Source: Segetibacter sp. 3557_3
Lineage (GTDB): Bacteria; Bacteroidota; Bacteroidia; Chitinophagales; Chitinophagaceae
Direction of reading: 5' to 3'
Length of the DNA stretch: 64,000 nt
NCBI RefSeq assembly: GCF_004354985.1
Contig: NZ_SMSK01000001.1
Coordinates: 930,001-994,000, forward strand
The notes under the pieces were generated by a model. It ran no database searches. It was not told where the DNA came from and saw only the letters and a list, made by a program, of their open reading frames with translations. Made by a program: the position numbers and the translations under genes. Positions 27,745-36,533 of this stretch are shown here, piece after piece (the first letter of the stretch is position 1; each line of letters begins with the position of its first letter).

Positions 27745-30700
27745 ATGTCATTGACTGGATTTGGATATAAAAACCACGACATAGAAATGTTGACGGATCG
27801 TAAGACTTACAATTTCAATCTCGATTTTAAATACCTGCCAGGTTATGCCTCGTTTTTATTGGATCATAAACTTGAGGAATATGTTGGCTACCAGCTTTGG
27901 TTAAGCCGGGAAATAAAGCTACCGGTGATGAAATTCCTGGAAAGCATGTCGGAACCAGCCCTGCAGGAACTGGTAACCACCAATGCAACAATTTTTCTAA
28001 ACTATTTCAAGGAGAATAATGTGGCATCGCTGATTGCCGAATCTCTTCAGGAATGGCTTTCAGACAAAATTCCGTTGATCGACCGCTACAGCATTGTGGC
28101 AGCAGACATTACGCAGATTAGCTACATCCGTAAACAGGCCTTCCTGGAGTGTTTGCCTGCATATACCACTGATCCAGGCCTGGTAATTAAGATTGTAAAA
28201 GAAATCGATGTATATGTTGCCTACGCAGACCAAGGCGCGACGAGCACTTACATCAAACTACTTGAAGACAAGATTAACGAACATATTCATTTTGTAGAGA
28301 AGATTACGGCAACCACGCCTGGAACCATCTACGTTTATGATCTTGAAGCACAAAAAGAAATTTACAGCAACAACAAATTTCACGACCTGCCACTTGATGA
28401 AGCGGGTGATGTGAGGCAAAACAGTTCACACCAGGATGAAGCTGAAAGGCCCGGTACTATAAATGGCGTTCATCACAAAAAAATGTTTTACGAGGGGGTG
28501 GCGGACGGCATGACAATTTCGTACGAACACAGGCGCCGTGATTACCATGGTAATTATCGGTGGATAAGAAATTATGAGTCTGTTTTTAAAAGGGATAACA
28601 ATGGATCAGTGGTTCAGGTTATCGGAATAGCGCTCGATATTGAAAATGAAAAGAAAATGGCAGATGAACTCCGGCAAAGGGAAGAACAGCTATTGGAGGC
28701 ACAAAGTCTTGCTGAGATCGGGAGCTTCAATTGGAACCTGGTAACGGAAGAGTCCGACGTTACCCCACAACTCATGCAGATATTCGAATTGGAAAACCAG
28801 AAAAAATTGGGAGATTTTTTGGCAATGGTGCATCCCGGCGACCGGCATCTGGTAAACAAAGCATTACAGGAGGCGGTTAACGACACAGGACTTTATGATT
28901 GTGAATTCCGGTTCCTGGCCAAAAACAAGGAAAAGGTAATTTGGAGCAGGGGTATTGTAACCAAAGCTGAAGGACAAGATGCCGTGATGAAAGGAACAGT
29001 GATGGATGTGACGAATAGAAATCACATGATCCGTCAACTACAAAGAAGTGAGGAGCTCTACAAACAGGCGCAGTCGCTGACCCACCTTGGAAACTGGACC
29101 TACGAAGTAAGGTCGGGCAAAATCACCTGGACTGATGAGTTATTCCGGATATTTGGCCTTGAACCACAATCGGTAGAGATAAACATGGATCTTTTACTAT
29201 CGTTTGTTCAGCAGCGGGATCAAGAATTTTTCCTGCAAACGGTTTCACGACACCTTGAGAGCTCACGTGCCGGTGATTACTTTATGCGTATTGTTCGCAG
29301 AGATGGAACAACCAGGATCCTGCACGTGAAGGCAGATGTGTTGCTAAGTAATGATGAAAAAGTTTATAAGCTCATTGGCACTGCTCAGGACGTAACCGAA
29401 CAAAAGCTAAATGAAAGGCGACTGAGAGAAAGTCAAAACTTCAGCAGGAAAATAACTGATGCCACCCCATCAATTATCGCGGCTTATAATGTCAACACCG
29501 GGAAGTACCTGTTTATCAACCAGGCCTTCGAGAAGATCCTGGGCTATTCATCAGAAATGCTGCTTAGCCAGGGCGCAAAATTTCTTATCGACCGTATACA
29601 TCCCGACGATCTTCAACCCCTGCTTGAGCTGAATACCCGGGTAATGGAAGAAGCAAACAATGACACGGCTTTAGCCAACGAAAGGGTTGTTGAATTTAAG
29701 TATCGCGTTCGCCATAGTAATGGAAGCTATCGCTGGCTGCATACTTATGGAACTGTCTTCGATAGAAATGAACAGAAAAAAGTAGAGCACATTCTAAATG
29801 TCTCCCTCGATATTACCGAACGGATTGAAGCAGAAGATAAGCTAAAAGAACAGGAACAACTCATTCAATATATTGCAGAGGCATCGCCAACTATCCTTTA
29901 CCTGCTTGATCTTCCCACGCGCTCAATCGTTTATGTCAACAAAGAAATCACCCCGGTCCTGGGGTATAGTCCGGAGGAAATTCTGCAGATGAAGTCTGAT
30001 GTGCTTGACCAGGTGTTTCACCAGGATGATGTTAAAAAGTTTGGTGAACTGGGTTCTCCGGGTGCCGAAACCGACATAAGGGAATATGAATGTAAGGTGC
30101 GGCAAAAAGGCGACGGATGGAAGTGTATGCTTGTACGTGAGATTGTGTTCAAGCGAAATGAGTTACAGCAGCCCTCCATGTTGTTGTGTGCAGCCCTTGA
30201 TATTACGGAACGCAAGAGAATAGAAGATGCTTTATACGAAAAAACGATCGAGCTGCAGCAATCCAATGCAAATCTTGAGGAGTTTGCATATGTTGCCAGT
30301 CATGATCTAAAGGAGCCACTCAGGAAGATAGCCACATTTGGCGATCGGCTAATGCTGAATGAAGAGAATACGATGTCTGATGAAAGCCTTAGCTACCTGA
30401 ATAAGATGATCGATTCTTCGCGGAGGATGCAGCGCATGATTGATGATCTGCTTTCCATTTCAATGATCACCGGCGAAAAAAATTATACAGATTGCAGCTT
30501 GATGAACATCCTCAAAGAGGTGCTTCAAACCCTGGAGTTTAAAATAGAAGAAAGTAAAGCAAGCATAACTTATGACGAACTGCCAAAAGCAAGGGTGAGT
30601 GAGTCGCAATTCAGGCAGCTGTTTCAGAACCTGATCAGCAATGCGCTTAAATTTAGCAAAAAAGAAACAACACCAGTAGTCCATATTGCTCACCAATACC

Positions 30701-30972
30701 TTGGCGAGAATGATAAAGAGCAGCTTCGACTATCGCGGAGCTTGCGATATCTTGAAATAAGTGTTACGGATAATGGAATTGGATTTGATGAAAAACACGC
30801 ACAAAAAATCTTCACCATATTTCACCGGCTACATAATAAATCGGAATACGAAGGTACCGGGATTGGTCTGGCCATTTGTAAAAAGGTTGTCGAAAATCAT
30901 GGCGGACTTATTATAGCAGAAAGTGTTTCAAACGTTGGTTCAAAATTCAGGATTATATTTCCGGTTAGCTAA
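27745..30972 (+). CDS. Multi-PAS sensor histidine kinase
   Basis: The 1075-residue protein has no membrane segment, so it is cytoplasmic. The N-terminal ~190 residues are helical and not recognised. Five PAS/PAC modules follow, at about 192-300, 322-420, 444-548, 569-688 and 709-818, each closing with a D[IV]T[EN]R-like PAC signature. HisKA carries the phospho-acceptor His853 (ASHDLKEPLR). The HATPase has NLISNALKFS (N box, about 965), DNGIGFDE (about 1009) and GTGIGLAI (about 1038). It is an orphan; no response regulator is adjacent, so the output partner is unknown. The many PAS domains suggest light, redox or small-ligand sensing. Confidence 0.9.
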   Translation: MSLTGFGYKNHDIEMLTDRKTYNFNLDFKYLPGYASFLLDHKLEEYVGYQLWLSREIKLPVMKFLESMSEPALQELVTTNATIFLNYFKENNVASLIAESLQEWLSDKIPLIDRYSIVAADITQISYIRKQAFLECLPAYTTDPGLVIKIVKEIDVYVAYADQGATSTYIKLLEDKINEHIHFVEKITATTPGTIYVYDLEAQKEIYSNNKFHDLPLDEAGDVRQNSSHQDEAERPGTINGVHHKKMFYEGVADGMTISYEHRRRDYHGNYRWIRNYESVFKRDNNGSVVQVIGIALDIENEKKMADELRQREEQLLEAQSLAEIGSFNWNLVTEESDVTPQLMQIFELENQKKLGDFLAMVHPGDRHLVNKALQEAVNDTGLYDCEFRFLAKNKEKVIWSRGIVTKAEGQDAVMKGTVMDVTNRNHMIRQLQRSEELYKQAQSLTHLGNWTYEVRSGKITWTDELFRIFGLEPQSVEINMDLLLSFVQQRDQEFFLQTVSRHLESSRAGDYFMRIVRRDGTTRILHVKADVLLSNDEKVYKLIGTAQDVTEQKLNERRLRESQNFSRKITDATPSIIAAYNVNTGKYLFINQAFEKILGYSSEMLLSQGAKFLIDRIHPDDLQPLLELNTRVMEEANNDTALANERVVEFKYRVRHSNGSYRWLHTYGTVFDRNEQKKVEHILNVSLDITERIEAEDKLKEQEQLIQYIAEASPTILYLLDLPTRSIVYVNKEITPVLGYSPEEILQMKSDVLDQVFHQDDVKKFGELGSPGAETDIREYECKVRQKGDGWKCMLVREIVFKRNELQQPSMLLCAALDITERKRIEDALYEKTIELQQSNANLEEFAYVASHDLKEPLRKIATFGDRLMLNEENTMSDESLSYLNKMIDSSRRMQRMIDDLLSISMITGEKNYTDCSLMNILKEVLQTLEFKIEESKASITYDELPKARVSESQFRQLFQNLISNALKFSKKETTPVVHIAHQYLGENDKEQLRLSRSLRYLEISVTDNGIGFDEKHAQKIFTIFHRLHNKSEYEGTGIGLAICKKVVENHGGLIIAESVSNVGSKFRIIFPVS

Positions 30973-31021
30973 GCCTGCAAGCTTCTTGTAAGTTTTAAGT
31001 CATCAGAAGAAATAAACAGAA

Positions 31022-31052
31022 ACGACCATTCAGTATAAAACTGAATGGTCGT
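31022..31052. terminator. Bidirectional terminator
   Basis: A perfect 13-base stem (ACGACCATTCAGT / ACTGAATGGTCGT) with an ATAAA loop lies between the convergent PAS kinase and ferritin-like genes. ATTTTG follows on the plus strand. Confidence 0.85.
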
Positions 31053-31073
31053 ATTTTGTATGTACAGGGTTAC

Positions 31074-31910
31074 TTACGAGACACCAAAAGGTGCTACCAG
31101 CGCAAGTACTTCTGCTGTCGTTAATGGTTCGTCAAAAGCCTCTGTTGCTGCATTAGCTGAGATCGGCAACCCGTTGATATTGGTAATCGTTATGCCAGCC
31201 TGCACCACATTACTCTCCGGGGTAGCTCCCCCATAATTGCCATTGGCTGCTGGTACTCCGGTATCGTTACCACCGGTGATATAAGGCTTAGTTGCGGGAG
31301 CTCCATTCGTCCGTCGCATATACCTGATCTTAGCTGCGTGACGTGCCTCTACCGCATGTATGCCAAGTGCTGCTGTGAGGTAAACTTTTTGTCCGGCTAA
31401 TTCTCCTGCCCTGCCCTTGTAAGCACGCACACCTGTGTCTTCCAAAACCTGTGCTACTGCAAGAAAAACGGGATAGCTCGTGAAGACAGTAGGAAAGGTG
31501 TTTCCAGCAGTAAAATCATAAGCAGCTTTCTCTGCCACCGGTGTTGCACCAGCTGCTGTGATCACGGTTCTCAGAAAATCAACGTGTTTCTTTTCACTGT
31601 CCCTTATGGCTTCTATTGCCGTTCTTTCGGCGCCTGCAGTTATTGGTGCAAGTGCTGCGCCGCGTTCGTAAAAACGATATTCAAAGTGCTCAAGCGTAAG
31701 TGCGTATTGCAGCACGTTTATGATGCCCGCTGGTGTGGTTTGGCCATATGCTTTTTTAAACATTGAACCGATGGCCATTGGAGCAGCTACTATGGCCACC
31801 TTAGACCCAACCCGGAAGAAGTCTTTCATTGCTTTTCTTCTTGGACTTATCCGATCGTAAATTTCACCATCAACCTTTTCAATCTCGTCTAATATGTTTG
31901 CGATATTCAT
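31074..31910 (-). CDS. Ferritin-like domain protein (second of a pair)
   Basis: The 278-residue protein has an N-terminal Arg-Arg stretch (SPRRKAMKDFFRVG) before a hydrophobic segment (VAIVAAPMAIGSMF), a Tat-like export signal with a long n-region. A ferritin-like four-helix domain follows, with ALTLEHFEYRFYERG, RDSEKKHVDFL and HAVEARHAAKIRYMRR supplying Glu/His metal ligands. The C-terminal ~70 residues are Gly/Asn-rich. It starts 10 bases after its paralogue and is co-transcribed with it. Probably exported and di-iron binding; the reaction is unknown. The start at 31910 drops 24 residues that overlap the preceding gene. Confidence 0.85.
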   Translation of the reverse strand: MNIANILDEIEKVDGEIYDRISPRRKAMKDFFRVGSKVAIVAAPMAIGSMFKKAYGQTTPAGIINVLQYALTLEHFEYRFYERGAALAPITAGAERTAIEAIRDSEKKHVDFLRTVITAAGATPVAEKAAYDFTAGNTFPTVFTSYPVFLAVAQVLEDTGVRAYKGRAGELAGQKVYLTAALGIHAVEARHAAKIRYMRRTNGAPATKPYITGGNDTGVPAANGNYGGATPESNVVQAGITITNINGLPISANAATEAFDEPLTTAEVLALVAPFGVS

Positions 31911-31920
31911 AATGATATTT

Positions 31921-32613
31921 TTAACCAGTTGGTAAATTGTTAGCGTTGATCTTTGTTTTAATATACATACCCGCAATTCCAAGAACCTCTGACGGAGTGC
32001 GTGAAATGTTTACAGAATTGTTGTCGACCTGGTCGCCAAGAAAAGTATTAGGACTCCTCAATTCGCGAATCAACGCTGCATGCCGGGCCTCAACTGAAAC
32101 GATTTTGCCGGCAAGCAAAAGGTAATTGGTATCCTTAATCAGGTAGCCAGCACCATTATATGCGGTAACGCCAAGGTCCTCGAACGCCTGTGCTGTGCCC
32201 AGCACACTATCCCTGCTCATAAAATTTATGGTTGAGAAATCCACTTCCAGGCCGGGAATAGCATTATCGCCAAGTGCTCTTTTAAAGAACTCACGGTGGG
32301 CAATTTCATGATCACGTATATCCGTTAAGAATGCGAGTTCATTTGCAGAAATACTCGTGTAAGGTGTTAATACAGCCTGGGCATAAAAAGCCGCTTCTAA
32401 TTGTTCAAGTGCATAGGCATAGTTAAGTATACCAAAGTCTCCACTGCCAAGATCAACGCCGTCGTTATTATCGTTTTTCTTACATGCAGCAGCCAACATG
32501 ATTAATCCGGATGTTGCACCTGCATAGCCGAGAAATTTTCTGCGCGACACCTGTGCGTTTGGTGCGCCCTTAGGAGCAGGCATTACCGTTTCCAATGGTG
32601 TTTCTTTTGTCAT
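31921..32613 (-). CDS. Ferritin-like domain protein, Tat lipoprotein (first of a pair)
   Basis: The 230-residue protein has a Tat motif SRRKFLGYAGATSG leading into LIMLAAACKK, a lipobox-like end, so it is likely an exported Tat lipoprotein. The ferritin-like core has YALEQLEAAFYAQA, RDHEIAHREFFKRAL and SVEARHAALIRELR, with EXXH-type ligands. It is a clear paralogue of the next gene and first in their operon. The start at 32613 was chosen because 56 upstream residues of the longer frame are not family-like. The 292 bases upstream hold no gene. Confidence 0.85.
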   Translation of the reverse strand: MTKETPLETVMPAPKGAPNAQVSRRKFLGYAGATSGLIMLAAACKKNDNNDGVDLGSGDFGILNYAYALEQLEAAFYAQAVLTPYTSISANELAFLTDIRDHEIAHREFFKRALGDNAIPGLEVDFSTINFMSRDSVLGTAQAFEDLGVTAYNGAGYLIKDTNYLLLAGKIVSVEARHAALIRELRSPNTFLGDQVDNNSVNISRTPSEVLGIAGMYIKTKINANNLPTG

Positions 32614-32905
32614 AAAGATGGTTTTGAATGAATGTAATTTTTCCTGTAGGTTATGATGTTCTAACGATCTACGATAGATGTAAATCAATAGTTTGAATGA
32701 ATACAAAAAATCGGATGAAAGCAAGCTGTATGCTTCCGCCATGGTTAACGTTTTAGCTTCTATTTGAAAGCTGGAGCCCAAAACATTTACGCCAACATTT
32801 TTTAAATTGATTACTGTATTATAGCCGTTAAATAAGCAGCAGTTTACAAAGCATTAGCACGCTTAATGGGTGATTGAAATCAACGCCAGTTCTTGTTCTT
32901 TCAAC

Positions 32906-33121
32906 TTAATTACACCCATAATTGTATACGTAAAACAAGCCTGATGCCCCATGAACAATATAAGGTGGCAGGTAGTAGCGCTTTACCCAATATCGTTGAC
33001 GGCTGACGAGCCGTTTTGGCGGAAGTTCTTTCTCTTGTACTGTTGTATGTAATGCTGCAGCATAACAATAATTACAAACAGAGCAGGTATCGCAAACATT
33101 ACAACTTGTGCAGCCTAACAA
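32906..33121 (-). CDS. Cys-rich mini-protein with six CxxC-spaced cysteines
   Basis: This 71-residue frame has cysteines at positions 4, 7, 10, 13, 16 and 19, i.e. an unbroken CxxCxxCxxCxxCxxC run, then a basic, Tyr-rich tail (RQRYWVKRYYLPPY). The only possible start is TTG at 33121, since an in-frame TAA lies directly before it. Codon use looks like the neighbours. It is divergent from the DUF6496 gene, whose -7 box overlaps this start. Metal or cluster binding is plausible; no family was recognised. Expression is unproven. Confidence 0.45.
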   Translation of the reverse strand: MLGCTSCNVCDTCSVCNYCYAAALHTTVQEKELPPKRLVSRQRYWVKRYYLPPYIVHGASGLFYVYNYGCN

Positions 33122-33122
33122 T

Positions 33123-33130
33123 TATTTTTG
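33123..33130 (+). promoter_or_regulatory. DUF6496 -7 promoter box
   Basis: TATTTTTG matches TAnnTTTG, 27 bases before the DUF6496 ATG at 33158. A TTG at 33106-33108 is 14 bases further upstream, short for a -33 element. Confidence 0.45.
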
Positions 33131-33157
33131 TTGATTACTAACCCACAAAAATTAAGT

Positions 33158-33618
33158 ATGGCAAAGTATTCCAAAGCAGCTGCAAAAAAAGTAGCACAGG
33201 TAATGCATGAGCAAAAGATTGGCAATTTAAAGTCAGGATCAGGACAGAAGGTTACCAGTCGAAAACAGGCTATTGCAATAGCGCTTTCAGAGGCAAGGGA
33301 AGCTGGTGAAAAGGTTCCAAAAAAAGCACCTGCTAACAAGAGCGAAACTGCACCTAAGAAAACAACTGTAAAAAAACTGCAACTAAAAAAGCTGCAGCCA
33401 CTAGATCTTCTCCCAAAAAGGTAGTTGCAAAAAAAGCGGCAACAAAGAAAGCTGCGCTAACCAATCCTGGCTCCAAAGAAAGAGCGATCAAAAAGGCAGG
33501 AACTAAGAAACCAGCTATCAAGCAAACAGCACATAAGAAGGCAGCAAATGATAAATCAGCAGCTCCAAAGTCTGCCACGAAAAAAGCTAAGCAAGCATCA
33601 AACTCACTCAGGAAATGA
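33158..33618 (+). CDS. DUF6496 histone-like protein, interrupted by a -1 frameshift
   Basis: The N-terminal ~55 residues match DUF6496 (MAKYSKAAAKKVAQVMHEQK, then SRKQAIAIALSEAREAGEKVPKK). A Lys/Ala/Thr tail begins after residue 55. In the starting frame it ends at 33424, giving 88 residues whose last ~15 are uncharacteristic Leu/Gln-rich sequence. At an A7 run (33370-33376) the -1 frame takes over and continues the Lys/Ala-rich tail without a stop to 33618, with KKAAATRSSPKK and KKVVAKKAATKKAA-type repeats. The fused product would be 153 residues and strongly basic, like a histone-H1-type DNA-binding tail. Either one A is missing in the sequence, or slippage makes two products. Confidence 0.75.
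33370..33376 (+). other. A7 slippery site in the DUF6496 gene
   Basis: The codons read GTA AAA AAA CTG, so the heptamer A AAA AAA is a classical slippery type. A -1 shift continues as ACT GCA ACT AAA AAA GCT into the 80-codon Lys/Ala frame. Confidence 0.6.
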
Positions 33619-33663
33619 TTGCCAGGTAAGATTAAAGTTGTAAAAGGAATTCTTGATACTTAG

Positions 33664-33691
33664 GAATAGCCGTAGCTGGGTCCGGCTATTC
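33664..33691. terminator. Terminator between DUF6496 and ligD
   Basis: GAATAGCCG / CGGCTATTC, a 9-base stem with a 10-base loop, ends directly before the ligD stop codon (33692). TTATTG follows on the plus strand. It is shared by the two convergent genes. Confidence 0.7.
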
Positions 33692-35926
33692 TTATTGTTG
33701 TTCAAGATTGGCCAGGCATGTCATAAGGTCTGCTGGTTTTTTAAAGATATCACCAAAGATGTCGCCAATTTCAGCCACACGTTTAGGGACAGTTTGGAAG
33801 GTAAAATCAAGAGGCGACAACCCTGGTTTGACTTCCTCCCAGCGCAGCGGGGTAGAAACTGTGGCTCCTTTTTTAGGCCGCATACTATATACACAGGCGA
33901 TGGTCTGCCCTTTCCGGTTTTGTAGATAGTCCATGTAGATCTTATCCTTGCTTCTCTTACTTAAACTACGTTCAAGCGTTGTTATTTCCGGTAGTTCTTC
34001 ACTCGCAAGCATACAAATCAGGTAAGCAAAATCCTTTACCTGTTCGTATGTATATTTCTTGCCCATGGGAACGTATACGTGCAAACCTGATGCACCCGAA
34101 GTTTTACAGATGCTGTAAGCACCAGCTTTATCTAGTATCTGTTTAACCGTTAATGCAGCTTCAACTACATGATCGAATGTGTTATTGTCTGAAGGGTCAA
34201 TATCGATGATCATGTAATCAGGATTATCGAGATTTTTCACCGTGGAATGCCATGGATTGATTTCGATGCAACCCATATTATTCATATAAGTGAGCGTAGC
34301 CTGGTTGTTACAAAGTATATAATCAATGGTCTTTTTTGCAGAGTCAGAATACAGGCCAATGCTCTTGACAAAATCAGGTGCTTCGTTGCCCGCATCTTTA
34401 TGAAAAAAACCTTTTGAATTAATCCCGTTAGGGGTCCGCATCAATGACTCAGGCCGATCTTTTAAATAGGGAAGAATAAATTCTCCCATGTTTATATAAT
34501 AGTCAATTACATCCCCCTTTGTCACGCCCTCATCGGGGAAGAAAATTTTTTGCCTGTTTGTTGTTTTGAATTTTATCTTTCCGAAAGTGATGATCTTATC
34601 ATTCGTTTTTTCGTCGGGTGGTTCGGCAACGGGGATCTTATTTCCGGCGTTTTCAGATGCTGGATCAGCTGTTTCAGTAACGGACTTTTCTTTTGTTTTC
34701 GCTGCTACTTCTGTAGCTGCTTTCACCGGTTTGGTGGCCTTAGGGGTTGTTTTTTTAGCCGGTTTTGCTGTTTCTTCGCTGGTTGACTTTGCCGCTTTTA
34801 ACTTCTTGGGAGGTACTGGTGCAACTGCGGAGGCATTGGATTTATCGTTTGATTTTGTTGCTTTCGCAGGTTGCTGACCAACCAGCCTTGAGGGAACTTG
34901 CTTATCGTTCATGGTAGCTTCGTTTGGCGATTTATCTTCCCGTAAGCGCAGGAATATTGGATGCCTCATTTTTCCATCAGACGTGATTTCTGCGAACTTC
35001 ATTTCTGCAACCAACACGGGCTTGACCCAGGTTACGGGCATGTTTGTTTTCACCCGCTCAGCAAACGGAGATGCTTCCTGAATTAGCGGCTGCAGCTTGT
35101 CCCACATCATTTTCAAGTTCTCCTGGTCAAAGCCGGACCCGGTGTGACCGATGTATTCCAGTTTGCCGTCCTGCATCATTCCCAAAACGAGCGCACCGAA
35201 ATATTTTCTTCCACCCCTGGGTGCGGTAAATCCGCAGATTATTGCTTCATCACTTTTATGGTGTTTTATCTTTAACCACTCGTTTGTTCGTTTACCCGGA
35301 TAGTAGAGGCTTTCCGATTTTTTTGCAATGACCCCTTCCAGATCTTTTTCCTTTGCTACTTCAAAAAAAGACTCACCTTCTTCCAACACATGATCGGAAT
35401 ATTTAATCACCTGGCTTTCGATAAATATATCCCGCAACAATTCTTTCCGTTGAATCAAGGGCATCGAGTAAAGGTCATTGCCGTTTAAGCGCAAGAGATC
35501 AAACACGTAATAAAGGATTGGCAAATGCCGGTTCTCGTCGAAGTGTTGCAGCTTCTGAAATTCGGGATTGCCTTCTTCGTTAAATACAACAATTTCACCG
35601 TCTACCACCGCCTCCACGTCCCATTTTTTCAATTCCTGTACAACTTCGGGGTATTTATCAAGGAATGAATTTCCATTCCGTGAATAGAGTTGCAAACCTT
35701 TCGAACCAAGTTCAGCTATAGCACGATAGCCGTCCCATTTAATTTCAAACAACCAATCCGCATCGCTAAATGGTTGATCAGTTTCCTTGGCAAGCATAGC
35801 AGGAACATAGTCATCCAATTTCCTGGAGTCCTTAGCTTTTGTTTTCGTTGCTTTCGCTGGCGGGGCCGGTTCCGGAACTATAGGAGGGCTTTTTTTTTTG
35901 AACCTGATTTCTGTTGTTTGAGCCAT
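33692..35926 (-). CDS. ligD: DNA ligase D, ligase and polymerase domains
   Basis: LigD repairs double-strand breaks with Ku. This 744-residue frame has the ATP-dependent ligase domain (about 37-330) with the adenylated Lys63 in EIKWDGYRA and IKHHKSDEAII. A Lys/Ala/Thr/Pro-rich linker of about 100 residues (about 350-445) follows. The primase-polymerase domain (about 455-744) carries the catalytic acidic motif IDIDPSD and GLHVYVPMG. The phosphoesterase domain that normally begins the protein is in another frame upstream, overlapping by 49 bases. The ATG at 35926 lies inside that gene, and the first 36 residues are linker-like. A single -1 shift at an A10 run would join the two into one 930-residue LigD. 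Confidence 0.9.
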   Translation of the reverse strand: MAQTTEIRFKKKSPPIVPEPAPPAKATKTKAKDSRKLDDYVPAMLAKETDQPFSDADWLFEIKWDGYRAIAELGSKGLQLYSRNGNSFLDKYPEVVQELKKWDVEAVVDGEIVVFNEEGNPEFQKLQHFDENRHLPILYYVFDLLRLNGNDLYSMPLIQRKELLRDIFIESQVIKYSDHVLEEGESFFEVAKEKDLEGVIAKKSESLYYPGKRTNEWLKIKHHKSDEAIICGFTAPRGGRKYFGALVLGMMQDGKLEYIGHTGSGFDQENLKMMWDKLQPLIQEASPFAERVKTNMPVTWVKPVLVAEMKFAEITSDGKMRHPIFLRLREDKSPNEATMNDKQVPSRLVGQQPAKATKSNDKSNASAVAPVPPKKLKAAKSTSEETAKPAKKTTPKATKPVKAATEVAAKTKEKSVTETADPASENAGNKIPVAEPPDEKTNDKIITFGKIKFKTTNRQKIFFPDEGVTKGDVIDYYINMGEFILPYLKDRPESLMRTPNGINSKGFFHKDAGNEAPDFVKSIGLYSDSAKKTIDYILCNNQATLTYMNNMGCIEINPWHSTVKNLDNPDYMIIDIDPSDNNTFDHVVEAALTVKQILDKAGAYSICKTSGASGLHVYVPMGKKYTYEQVKDFAYLICMLASEELPEITTLERSLSKRSKDKIYMDYLQNRKGQTIACVYSMRPKKGATVSTPLRWEEVKPGLSPLDFTFQTVPKRVAEIGDIFGDIFKKPADLMTCLANLEQQ

Positions 35927-36483
35927 TCATTTATCGGAGAGTCTTCATCGGTGAGATCTTCGCTGGAGTATGGTTTGGAAACCGCGTGTTTATCGTTGTG
36001 CTTAATCAACAACCAGGTGTTTTCTTCTTCTCTGCCTTTTATTTTGACCAATGCAAATTCTCCTTTTAACTTGCTTCCATTGAGGGCAACTTTCAAGTTT
36101 CCCGCTTTAAGTCCTGCCTTGAGGTTTTTCACTGCCGTAGTAAAATCTGAATTGTCGATGTCGGTATATGTTCCCTGGTCCCAAATTTCCACAATGCCGG
36201 CACCGTAACCGGAGGGAATCACTCCTTCAAAATTTTTGTAATCGTAAGGATGATCTTCGACCATCATGGCCAGTCGCTTATCTGCGGGGTTCATCGACGG
36301 CCCTTTCGGCACGGCCCAGCTTTTTAAAACACCTTCAAGCTCCAGCCTGAAATCGTAATGCAATCGTGAAGCCTTGTGACGCTGGATAACAAAAATAAGT
36401 TGATCGCCGCTTTTTGAGGTAGCGCCCGTGGGTTCAGGTGACTCCTTGAAGTTTCGTTTGTTTTTATACTCAGATAAACCCAT
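35878..36483 (-). CDS. ligD: LigD 3'-phosphoesterase domain, separate frame
   Basis: The 201-residue product is the PE domain of LigD, which trims 3' ends: FVIQRHKASRLHYDFRLE, LKSWAVPKGPS, VEDHPYDYKNFEGVIP, GAGIVEIWDQGTY and LKGEFALVKIKG. It ends SGSKKKALL-stop right after a run of ten A (positions 35899-35890 on the minus strand). Family LigD proteins in Bacteroidota are usually one chain, PE-ligase-polymerase. The split is therefore either a sequence or real indel in the A10 run, or slippage making both forms. It starts 50 bases after the ku gene. Confidence 0.85.
   Translation of the reverse strand: MGLSEYKNKRNFKESPEPTGATSKSGDQLIFVIQRHKASRLHYDFRLELEGVLKSWAVPKGPSMNPADKRLAMMVEDHPYDYKNFEGVIPSGYGAGIVEIWDQGTYTDIDNSDFTTAVKNLKAGLKAGNLKVALNGSKLKGEFALVKIKGREEENTWLLIKHNDKHAVSKPYSSEDLTDEDSPINEWLKQQKSGSKKKALL
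35890..35899 (-). other. A10 homopolymer at the LigD domain junction
   Basis: In the PE frame the codons are TCA AAA AAA AAA GCC; in the ligase frame TTC AAA AAA AAA AGC. One extra A, or a -1 slip, moves from the first frame to the second. Tracts of this length are known to allow RNA polymerase slippage. Confidence 0.6.
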
Positions 36484-36533
36484 GTTGCCGGGTGTTTAGG
36501 TTGCTTTAAGCCTGTTAAATGATAATTTAAGCC

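Noticed and set aside
33354-33578. Hydrophobic minus-strand frame
   Set aside because: Complement of the Lys/Ala-rich DUF6496 tail; Phe/Leu/Ala bias is a strand artefact.
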